The position numbers and the translations under genes are program-made. From Alphaproteobacteria bacterium (GTDB lineage: Bacteria > Pseudomonadota > Alphaproteobacteria > JAUXUR01): 64,000 bases of DNA. The notes beneath the pieces are model-generated. The model saw nothing but the letters and a program-made list of their open reading frames with translations. It searched no databases and was not told the DNA's origin. The first letter of the stretch is position 1. Every line of letters starts with the position of its first letter. The stretch is taken from contig JAUXUR010000062.1 in NCBI GenBank assembly GCA_030680745.1, positions 1 to 64,000 on the forward strand, read 5' to 3'. Below are positions 7,860 through 15,319 of this stretch, piece by piece.

Positions 7860-9690
7860 TTCCTTGTCCTTGGTCTGTCTTTAATTTTGAAAGTTCTTGT
7901 GCTTTCAAAAGAATATCACGCACAACAGGTGCCGCAACAGAACCACCACCACCACCATGTTCGATAAGCGTAAAGGTTACAAATTGAGGATCATGCACGG
8001 GCGCATAACCCACAAACATTGCATGTTCTCTATCCTGCCAAGGTCTATCTTTACTTTTATGAAGCCCCTTTTTACGATCCTCGAGCGAAATACGTTTCAC
8101 CTGCGTTGTCGAACTTTTACCAGCCATTTCGAAACCTTTTTGTGTAATCCTTGCTTTATAACCCGTCCCCCCTTCTATGTTTGTTACTTTATTAAGGGCA
8201 TCTAAAACAATTTTGCGGGAATTTTCTGAAATATTAAGTGGTTCAAAAACTTGGTAAGCCTTTGGCTTAATGATGCCTTCTTCAACACTGTCTTGGTGAA
8301 GTTTTGGATTAATACATTTACCACTTACAATGCGTGTCATCATAAGCGCTAATTGAAGCGGTGTTGCCAATAAATAACTTTGGCCAATGCCCATCATCAT
8401 TGTTTCACTTTTATGCCAAGGCTGTTTATATTTTTTTCTTTTCCATGCTGCATCTGGAACAAGCCCTGCTTTTTCACCAGGTATGTCAATGCCAGTCACA
8501 TCACCGAGCCCCAATTTCTTAGCCATATCAACAATCGATTTTACGCCTATACGATCAGCAATAGTGTAAAAATAAACATCACAAGAACGTTGCAATGCAT
8601 CAACCAAATTAAGAGAGCCATGTGAAGTGTAACAATGTAACTTATGATTGCCGCATTCTACATGTCCATTACACGAAATACGTTCTGTAGGAGACACTAC
8701 ATTTTTTTCAAGACCTGCAAGCGTTACGACTATTTTAAAAATGGAACCAGGTGCATAATTGCCTGCAATAACGCGATTAATGAGCGGCGAATACATATCA
8801 GTCGATAGATTTTTCCAATCATCTGTTCTAATACCATTTAAAAATAAATGTGAATCATAACCAGGACTTGAGGCCAGGCTCAAAATCTCGCCATTTTTTG
8901 CATTGAGGGTCACGGATGCCGCTGGCATATCGCCCAATCGTTGATACGTAAATTCTTGAAGATCATAATCTAGTGTAAGTGTCATCAATTGCCCTTTTTT
9001 AGGCAAAGATGTTTCAAGTTCACGCACGACACGACCACGCGCATTGACCTCTACTGTTTTATATCCAAATTCACCTTGTAATAAAGCATCATATTGTTTT
9101 TCAATACCTGATTTACCAATACGTTGTTCTGGTGAACAAAAATTATTTTTGTCCTGCTCTTCTTGTGACATAGGACCTATATACCCTAAAATAGAGCATA
9201 AAGCGGGACCGTTCACATATTGTCTTTTTTTATATTTATCAATTAAAACACCCGGTAAATCGGCTATTTTTGTTTCAATTTTAATAACATCTTCCCACGA
9301 TAAATCTTCCACTAATAGTAAAGGGAAATTTTGCTTTAATCTAAGTTTTTTATACAATTCTTCATAAGATTTATCAATTTTAATAACTTCTTTTAAAACC
9401 TGATAAGATTCTTTAAAATAAGTCATTTGATCAGGCATAAAAAGCAATCGATAACTTTCATGGCTCATTGCCAATGGTTTACCAAAACGATCAACAATCA
9501 TGCCACGCTCTGGCAATAAGGGCCTCGTTGATATTCTGTTTTCATCGGCCAATGTTTTATATTTCTTACCATCAATAATTTGTAGATAAAACAACCTACC
9601 AAGCAACATTGATAAAAGACCAATTTTCCCTGCACCTAATAACAATGATCTCCTTGTCAATAATTCTTTTTGAAGTTTATCAATAGACAT
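7852..9690 (-). CDS. mrdA: Penicillin-binding protein 2 (elongation transpeptidase)
   Basis: Class B penicillin-binding protein, 612 residues, with an N-terminal membrane anchor (about 18-38), a dimerisation domain and a transpeptidase domain. The acyl-enzyme motif S-I-F-K lies in YAPGSIFKIVVT and the second motif is S-C-D. The third motif, normally K-[ST]-G, reads K-S-S (in AGKSSTTQV), a glycine-to-serine change at a position that lines the active site. The gene lies nine bases after mreD and overlaps rodA, the standard elongasome order. Apart from the altered third motif the protein looks intact. Confidence 0.95.
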   Translation of the reverse strand: MSIDKLQKELLTRRSLLLGAGKIGLLSMLLGRLFYLQIIDGKKYKTLADENRISTRPLLPERGMIVDRFGKPLAMSHESYRLLFMPDQMTYFKESYQVLKEVIKIDKSYEELYKKLRLKQNFPLLLVEDLSWEDVIKIETKIADLPGVLIDKYKKRQYVNGPALCSILGYIGPMSQEEQDKNNFCSPEQRIGKSGIEKQYDALLQGEFGYKTVEVNARGRVVRELETSLPKKGQLMTLTLDYDLQEFTYQRLGDMPAASVTLNAKNGEILSLASSPGYDSHLFLNGIRTDDWKNLSTDMYSPLINRVIAGNYAPGSIFKIVVTLAGLEKNVVSPTERISCNGHVECGNHKLHCYTSHGSLNLVDALQRSCDVYFYTIADRIGVKSIVDMAKKLGLGDVTGIDIPGEKAGLVPDAAWKRKKYKQPWHKSETMMMGIGQSYLLATPLQLALMMTRIVSGKCINPKLHQDSVEEGIIKPKAYQVFEPLNISENSRKIVLDALNKVTNIEGGTGYKARITQKGFEMAGKSSTTQVKRISLEDRKKGLHKSKDRPWQDREHAMFVGYAPVHDPQFVTFTLIEHGGGGGSVAAPVVRDILLKAQELSKLKTDQGQGNV

Positions 9691-9699
9691 TAAAAATCA

Positions 9700-10188
9700 C
9701 TATTCTCTGAAATGTTCAGGGTTACGTTGAAAAGAACACATTAAGGAATAAGCAATCGGAAAAAATAAAACACTTGTTATATAATTTAATAAACATTCAT
9801 AGAATGATAAAAATTGTTTTTGAATAATAAAATTTACACTAGATTCAAAAAAACAAAATAATATCATAAGATACATGAATTTTTGCCAAAGACTAAAAAA
9901 ATCTATCAGCTTTGCTTTTGCATAAACATTTTCACACAAAATCAAAAAAGCAATCATCAAAGAAGTCTTAAAACCATAACTTTCATAAAAAAGTAGTTCT
10001 GACACAAACTGCATCACAATAATTGTTAATATAAAAAAATGATTATAAAAACAAAATATTGTTAAAAATATAAACAAAAATGCAAGGTTAGGCAAAAAAA
10101 ATGATTTTGCTAACATTGGATATACAAAAAAATCGATAAGCATCATTAAAAAAAAAGAAACATATCCGATAGATTTTAAATTCATCAT
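9700..10188 (-). CDS. mreD: Rod shape-determining protein MreD-like membrane protein
   Basis: Small hydrophobic protein of 162 residues with about five predicted transmembrane helices and many phenylalanines. Sequence conservation in MreD is weak, so the call rests on size, topology and position directly before mrdA and rodA. MreD acts with MreB and MreC in the elongation complex; mreB and mreC are not in this window. Two adjacent ATG codons are possible starts. Highly AT-rich codon use is in keeping with its hydrophobic content. Confidence 0.7.
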   Translation of the reverse strand: MMNLKSIGYVSFFLMMLIDFFVYPMLAKSFFLPNLAFLFIFLTIFCFYNHFFILTIIVMQFVSELLFYESYGFKTSLMIAFLILCENVYAKAKLIDFFSLWQKFMYLMILFCFFESSVNFIIQKQFLSFYECLLNYITSVLFFPIAYSLMCSFQRNPEHFRE

Positions 10189-10221
10189 TCACTCAAGGCT
10201 TAATAATATGGTGTTAAAGCA

Positions 10222-10554
10222 TTAACACATTTTCTGCCCATTTGGAACTTTTGGATCGATTGTGGCCAAAGAAATTGCGCCTTTTTGATCTTCAAACCCA
10301 AGAAGTAAAAATTCAGACTGAAAACCAGCAATATTTTTTGCACCTAAGTTTATACAACCTAAAACCTGACGACCCAATAATGTATCAGGCTCATAATTTT
10401 GCGTAATTTGTGCCGAGCTTTGTTTAGTCCCAATAACAGACCCGAAATCAACCCAAACCTTAAAAGCAGGTTTTTTTGCACGCTCAAATGGTTCGATTTT
10501 AACAATCACACCCGACCGAATATCAACTTTTGCAAATGCATCATAATCAATCAT
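10222..10554 (-). CDS. csaA: CsaA-type tRNA-binding-domain protein
   Basis: Small OB-fold protein of the EMAP-II/CsaA tRNA-binding family, about 110 residues; CsaA of Bacillus has export-chaperone activity and binds RNA. The start at 10554 is favoured because GGAGAG lies five bases upstream and because the protein then begins MIDYDAFAKVDIRSGVI like other family members; an in-frame ATG eight codons earlier lacks this. The core FKVWVDFGSVIG and GCINLGAKNIAGFQSEFLLLGF segments are characteristic. It lies 33 bases before mreD, so it may be the first gene of that cluster. Confidence 0.88.
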   Translation of the reverse strand: MIDYDAFAKVDIRSGVIVKIEPFERAKKPAFKVWVDFGSVIGTKQSSAQITQNYEPDTLLGRQVLGCINLGAKNIAGFQSEFLLLGFEDQKGAISLATIDPKVPNGQKMC

Positions 10555-10600
10555 ATATCTCTCCATATGTTTGAACATTAATTACTCAGATTATGTGGCA

Positions 10601-10700
10601 AAGTCTAGAAAAGGTGAGAACCGGCGCGGAATGTACTTAAGTACATGAGCACTGGAAGCGCAGACTTGACGACGAATTTGCCCATAAGGTGGGTAATTAT
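10601..10700. repeat. Dispersed palindromic repeat (type F)
   Basis: The centre contains the perfect 14 bp palindrome TGTACTTAAGTACA (about 10630-10643). The right part (GACGACGAATTTGCCCATA then AGGTGGGTAAT) recurs in slightly altered form at about 39323-39353 beside other repeats. It occupies most of the metF-csaA gap. Confidence 0.55.
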
Positions 10701-10709
10701 CAATCATTT

Positions 10710-11516
10710 TTACCCTCGTATTCCTAATTCTTTACATATCTTGATTGATAAAGAAGGATCATTCAAGGTATAAAAATGCAACCCCTTAACGCCTTCTTTT
10801 AATAAAACATCACATTGTTTCAATAAAAACTCTTCAACATATTTTACAGGATTTATTGTTTGAAATTTTTCTACCAACCAAATGGGCATATCGACATTAC
10901 ATCTTTCCGACAATTTCTTTATTTTTTCAATATTAGTCATTGAAATAATACCTGGTATAAGCGGCACATGAATACCTGCTTTTTCGACCTGATCCCTATA
11001 CTTTAAAAATGCCTCATTATCAAAAAAAAATTGCGTAATAATTGCTGTGGCACCTGCATCAATTTTTTGCTTTAAATACAATATATCTTCTTCTATCGTC
11101 GCGATCTCGGGATGTTTTTCAGGGTATCCTGCCACGATGATTTCAAAAGGTGCAATATTTTTCAGCACCTTAATAAAATCTTTAGTATATATAAAATGAT
11201 CATTGCTTAACGCATGATCTTTAGGAAAATCACCTCGTAACGCAAGAATATAATGAATATCTTTTTCCCAATATTTTTTAACCAATTCAATCAATTTATC
11301 TTTAGACATCGAAACGCATGTAAGATGTGGACAGACATTTAAATTGAATTTTTGTTTCACATCAAAAATAAAAGCATCACGATATATATTTTCAATGGGT
11401 GATTGCCCTATGGAAATAAAATTCGGTTTCATAAAATCAATGTCTTCAAACATAGACATAAATTCAATATGTTGTTGATGTGAGTGCGGTGGAAACATTT
11501 CAAAAGAAAAATGCAC
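10710..11516 (-). CDS. metF: 5,10-methylenetetrahydrofolate reductase
   Basis: FAD-dependent TIM-barrel enzyme reducing methylene-THF to methyl-THF for methionine synthesis. The 268-residue protein opens almost directly with the family's first strand (FSFEMFPP) and contains the LALRGD segment and the GATAIITQFFFD barrel stretch followed by PLIPGIISM. Translation would begin at a GTG codon; the next ATG would remove part of the first strand. It is somewhat shorter than the typical 290 residues because the N-terminal leader is absent. No methionine synthase gene is nearby. Confidence 0.93.
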   Translation of the reverse strand: MHFSFEMFPPHSHQQHIEFMSMFEDIDFMKPNFISIGQSPIENIYRDAFIFDVKQKFNLNVCPHLTCVSMSKDKLIELVKKYWEKDIHYILALRGDFPKDHALSNDHFIYTKDFIKVLKNIAPFEIIVAGYPEKHPEIATIEEDILYLKQKIDAGATAIITQFFFDNEAFLKYRDQVEKAGIHVPLIPGIISMTNIEKIKKLSERCNVDMPIWLVEKFQTINPVKYVEEFLLKQCDVLLKEGVKGLHFYTLNDPSLSIKICKELGIRG

Positions 11517-11755
11517 TATTAAACAACCTTTTTTCTAACAATTTTCATTGAATATACTTTAAAACAAAACCTCTAAAATTTACAAGGCCTAGGCAATAAA
11601 AGTGCATATAAATTAGAGGTTCCGAAAAAAATATGTATTGCCTTTACCACAATGTTTTTGGCAGATAAAAACAACAAGATAAATTGATTGAACATATTAA
11701 TTTTACTATGTTAAGTTCGATAAACAGAGTGTTTCGGAATTCGGGATTGGAAATC

Positions 11756-12622
11756 ATGTCAAAAGTTCTAAGACTTATTAAAACATCCATTTTTTGCACG
11801 TCAGTAATATTATCAGCCGGTTGTACACATAAGAACACAGCGCATATCGATATGCCTATGTCTGAAAAAATAAATCCTGATCGTGATCCATTGCGTCCGT
11901 TAAACAAAGCAATCTTTGTCTTTAACGATCAATTTGATACACTTCTTGCAAGACCTGCAGCAGGACTTTACAGAGGCATTTTCCCGTACCAACTCCGCAA
12001 CAGATTCAGAGATGCTTTCCAAAATTTACGCGAGCCTAACAATTTTGCAAATGCTTTATTAAAAGGCGAATTCAAAGCAGCTGGTCGTGCATTTAGCCGA
12101 TTTGTACTCAACAGCACATTAGGGATCGGTGGCTTATATGATGTTTGTAGCTACTGGAATATACCTTATAAACGTCATGATTTTGGCCAAACGCTTGCCT
12201 CTTGGGGTGTTCAAAACGGCCCCTATCTTATGCTTCCATTCAGAGGCCCATCAAACTTCAGAGATGGCGTAGGTCGTGCTGTCGATTATATTATGGACCC
12301 CTTAAATCTCATCCTCATCCTTAACGGTGATTCTTACTGGACGCTCGCACGTGAAGTTCCAGAAGGTATTGACGATCGTTCACGTTATATCGAAGAACTT
12401 GATGACTTCAAAAGAGGATCTCTTGATTATTACGCAAGTGTAAGAAGCGCCTATTTCCAAAACAGAGAAGGTTGGACGCATGGCACAAGCGACAATCCAC
12501 CATCAACGACTTCTTATGATTCTTTATATAGTGATGATAAAGACGAGCGTCGCAAAACAAAAACTACAAGTGAACCTGTAGAATTCAAAGGCAGCGTTCA
12601 TCCACAACAGATTAAAAAATAA
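11756..12622 (+). CDS. mlaA: MlaA/VacJ family outer-membrane lipoprotein
   Basis: Outer-membrane component of the Mla phospholipid-trafficking system, which removes phospholipids from the outer leaflet. The start is placed at the ATG giving a standard lipoprotein signal sequence with lipobox LSAGC around residue 23; an in-frame ATG at 11684 would add 24 residues before it. The MlaA core is clear: RDPLRPLNKAIFVFND, the NNFANALLKGEFKAAGRAFSRF region, GQTLASWGV and YLMLPFRGPSNFRDGVGRAVD. The C-terminal tail of about 50 residues is polar and low-complexity. A strong hairpin terminator follows the gene. The Mla ABC genes are not in the window. Confidence 0.92.
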   Translation: MSKVLRLIKTSIFCTSVILSAGCTHKNTAHIDMPMSEKINPDRDPLRPLNKAIFVFNDQFDTLLARPAAGLYRGIFPYQLRNRFRDAFQNLREPNNFANALLKGEFKAAGRAFSRFVLNSTLGIGGLYDVCSYWNIPYKRHDFGQTLASWGVQNGPYLMLPFRGPSNFRDGVGRAVDYIMDPLNLILILNGDSYWTLAREVPEGIDDRSRYIEELDDFKRGSLDYYASVRSAYFQNREGWTHGTSDNPPSTTSYDSLYSDDKDERRKTKTTSEPVEFKGSVHPQQIKK

Positions 12623-12642
12623 AATTTGTTGACTCAAAACAA

Positions 12643-12689
12643 GGTATCATCGACGTTTTTTGCAAAAATAACGCTGATGATGCCTTTTT
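12643..12689 (+). terminator. Intrinsic terminator after mlaA
   Basis: GGTATCATC pairs with GATGATGCC (one G-T pair); the stem can extend inward through GACGTT/AACGCT with one mismatch, and five T residues follow. This is a convincing rho-independent terminator for mlaA. Confidence 0.75.
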
Positions 12690-12716
12690 CTTTAATAAAA
12701 TATCCATAAGCCCTTG

Positions 12717-12743
12717 CTTGAAAACCCAAAATCAGTCCATAAA
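12717..12743 (+). promoter_or_regulatory. Heat-shock (RpoH-type) promoter of lon
   Basis: CTTGAA (12717-12722), preceded by CCCTTG, is followed after 13 bases by TCCATAAA (12736-12743). This matches the sigma-32 pattern CTTGAA with a 13-17 base spacer and CCCCATNT. It lies about 65 bases before the lon start, fitting lon as a heat-shock gene. Transcription from it is inferred. Confidence 0.55.
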
Positions 12744-12807
12744 TAAGGAGGAGCAGGATTGGATATATCCTAATCTTTATATGACACCATAAATGAAAGA
12801 GGTTCAA

Positions 12808-15228
12808 ATGGCTAAAACATCTCTCAAAACTTCTGGCATAGCAGTTTTGCCATTAAGGGATATCGTCGTTTTCCCTCATATGATTGTACCCCTTTTTGTG
12901 GGACGCGAAAAATCAATTCGTGCACTTGAAGTTGCAATGCGCGAAGAAAAAAACATTCTTCTTCTTGCACAAAAAGATGCGACACTTGAAGAGCCCGAGG
13001 AAAAAGATCTTTATCAAATTGGAACATTAGGCGTCATTTTACAATTATTGAAATTACCTGATGGCACTGTAAAAGTGCTCGTTGAAGGTAGAGAACGCGC
13101 TAAAGTACAAAAATTTATTCCCAATAAAGACCATTTCGAAGCAGAAGTCATTTCACTTTCTGAAGAAATAGGTGATATCAACGAATTAGAAGCAACAAAA
13201 CGCGTTGTTGTCGGTCAATTTGAACAATATATCAAGCTGAATCGCAAAACCCCACCAGAAATTCTGGTTGTGGTCAATCAAATCGACGATCCAAGTAAAC
13301 TTGCTGATACTATTTCTTCTCATTTGGTCGTGAAGCTTTCTGAAAAACAATCACTCCTTGAAGATCTTGAAGTAAGCAAAAGACTCGAACGTGTTTATAG
13401 TCTTATGGAGAGCGAAATCGGCTTGATGCAGGTTGAAAAACGCATTCGTAACCGCGTTAAACGCCAAATGGAAAAAACCCAAAAAGAATATTATTTGAAT
13501 GAGCAAATGAAAGCTATTCAAAAAGAATTGGGCGAAGGCGAAGAAGGCAAAGACGAAATTGCAGAACTTGAAGATAAAATCAAAAAAACGAAGCTCAGCA
13601 AAGAAGCCAAAGAAAAAGCAATATCAGAAGTTAAAAAACTTCGTAATATGAGCCCGATGTCAGCTGAAGCCACCGTTGTAAGGAATTACCTTGATTGGCT
13701 GTTATCTATTCCTTGGCAAGCATCGACAAAAGTTAAAAGCGATATTAAAGAAGCACAAAAAATATTGGATGAAGATCATTTTGGACTTGAAAAAGTTAAA
13801 GATCGCATCCTTGAATATCTTGCTGTACAACAACGTGTTAAAAAAATGCGTGGCTCTATTTTATGTCTCGTTGGACCGCCTGGCGTTGGTAAAACATCTT
13901 TAGGCAAATCCATTGCACGTGCCACAGGTCGTAATTTTGTGCGTATATCATTGGGTGGTGTGCGTGACGAAGCTGAAATCAGAGGCCACAGACGTACTTA
14001 TATTGGGTCAATGCCTGGTAAAATTATCCAAGGGATGAAAAAGGCAAAATCATCTAATCCATTATTTTTATTAGATGAAATAGACAAGATTGGTGCCGAT
14101 TGGCGCGGTGATCCAGCCTCTGCTTTGCTTGAGGTTTTAGATCCCGAACAAAACAACACATTCAACGATCATTATCTTGAACTTGATTACGATCTGTCAG
14201 ATGTCATGTTTGTCACAACAGCCAATAGTTTGCGAATTCCCCCTGCCCTTTTAGATCGCATGGAAATCATTCGTATTCCTGGCTATACAGAAGACGAAAA
14301 AGTTGAAATTGCGATACAACATTTGATTCCGCGTCAAGTTGAAATGCACGGTCTTAAACCCAAAGAATGGGAAATTTCTGAAGGCGCTTTACGTGATCTT
14401 ATTCGCTATTACACACGTGAAGCAGGCGTTCGTAATTTAGAACGTGAACTTGCTAATTTAACGCGAAAAGCTGTTAAAGAAATTACACTGAACGAAATCA
14501 AAAAACTTAAGATTGAACAAGATAATCTTGAAAAGTTTGCAGGCGTCCAAAAATATGATTATGGCCGCGCAGAACTTGAAGATTTAGTGGGTGTCACAAC
14601 AGGCCTTGCTTGGACTGAAGTTGGCGGCGATCTTCTTTCAATTGAAGCTATTCGTGTGCCTGGTAAAGGCAAAACAACCATTACCGGTAAATTAGGTGAT
14701 GTGATGCAAGAATCCGTTCAAGCAGCTATCAGCTATGTCCGTGCAAAAGCTGTTGAATTTGGTATCAAACCAACGATCTTTGAACGTAGCGATATCCATA
14801 TTCACGTGCCAGAAGGCGCGACCCCTAAAGACGGTCCTTCTGCAGGTGTTGCAATGTGTACCTCCATCGTATCCATGCTTACAGGTATCCCCGTGAGCAA
14901 AGATATTGCAATGACAGGTGAAATCACTTTACGTGGACGGGTCTTACCGATCGGCGGATTAAAGGAAAAATTACTGGCAGCGCTTAGAGGCGGCATTAAA
15001 AAAGTGATTATTCCATACGAGAACGAAAAAGATCTAGCGGATATTCCAAACAATGTGAAAGATCATATGGAAATAATACCCGTTAAAACGATTAAAGAAG
15101 TGCTTGCACATGCTTTAACCGCTAAACTGGTCCCTATTGAATGGGTAGAAGCTGAAGATCCTCCAAAAGCACTTCCCATTGCAGATGCTTCAAAGGATGA
15201 TCTTGAAAGAGGTTTAACGACGCATTAA
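12808..15228 (+). CDS. lon: ATP-dependent protease Lon
   Basis: Hexameric cytoplasmic AAA+ serine protease degrading misfolded and regulatory proteins. The start at 12808 is preferred because AAAGAGG lies six bases upstream; an in-frame ATG five codons earlier overlaps that site. The roughly 806-residue protein has the N-terminal substrate domain (PLRDIVVFPHMIVPLFVGR), Walker A GPPGVGKTS, Walker B LFLLDEIDKIG, and the protease domain with catalytic serine in PKDGPSAGV and lysine in GGLKEKLLA. Its last 56 codons are duplicated 3.5 kb downstream, flanking an accessory gene, which marks the 3' end of lon as an insertion point. A strong terminator follows the stop codon. Confidence 0.97.
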   Translation: MAKTSLKTSGIAVLPLRDIVVFPHMIVPLFVGREKSIRALEVAMREEKNILLLAQKDATLEEPEEKDLYQIGTLGVILQLLKLPDGTVKVLVEGRERAKVQKFIPNKDHFEAEVISLSEEIGDINELEATKRVVVGQFEQYIKLNRKTPPEILVVVNQIDDPSKLADTISSHLVVKLSEKQSLLEDLEVSKRLERVYSLMESEIGLMQVEKRIRNRVKRQMEKTQKEYYLNEQMKAIQKELGEGEEGKDEIAELEDKIKKTKLSKEAKEKAISEVKKLRNMSPMSAEATVVRNYLDWLLSIPWQASTKVKSDIKEAQKILDEDHFGLEKVKDRILEYLAVQQRVKKMRGSILCLVGPPGVGKTSLGKSIARATGRNFVRISLGGVRDEAEIRGHRRTYIGSMPGKIIQGMKKAKSSNPLFLLDEIDKIGADWRGDPASALLEVLDPEQNNTFNDHYLELDYDLSDVMFVTTANSLRIPPALLDRMEIIRIPGYTEDEKVEIAIQHLIPRQVEMHGLKPKEWEISEGALRDLIRYYTREAGVRNLERELANLTRKAVKEITLNEIKKLKIEQDNLEKFAGVQKYDYGRAELEDLVGVTTGLAWTEVGGDLLSIEAIRVPGKGKTTITGKLGDVMQESVQAAISYVRAKAVEFGIKPTIFERSDIHIHVPEGATPKDGPSAGVAMCTSIVSMLTGIPVSKDIAMTGEITLRGRVLPIGGLKEKLLAALRGGIKKVIIPYENEKDLADIPNNVKDHMEIIPVKTIKEVLAHALTAKLVPIEWVEAEDPPKALPIADASKDDLERGLTTH
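15061..15228 (+). repeat. Direct repeat, copy 1: 3' end of lon
   Basis: The last 168 bases of lon recur in the same orientation at 18569-18736, an offset of 3508 bases. The final 148 bases differ at only three places, one of them the stop codon (TAA here, TGA in the copy); the first 20 bases are more diverged. The two copies bracket the gene for the exported OTU-like/repeat protein. Confidence 0.9.
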
Positions 15229-15263
15229 TCGTAATTTTAGTATCATGATTTTAAACGAAAAGA

Positions 15264-15291
15264 TTTGGGGCCTTTCTGGCCCCATTTTTTT
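15264..15291 (+). terminator. Intrinsic terminator of lon
   Basis: GGGGCC pairs with GGCCCC around the loop TTTCT, followed by A and seven T residues. It is absent after the duplicated lon tail at 18736. Confidence 0.9.
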
Positions 15292-15319
15292 GAATGAAGA
15301 ACAATGGTAACCTTCAAAG

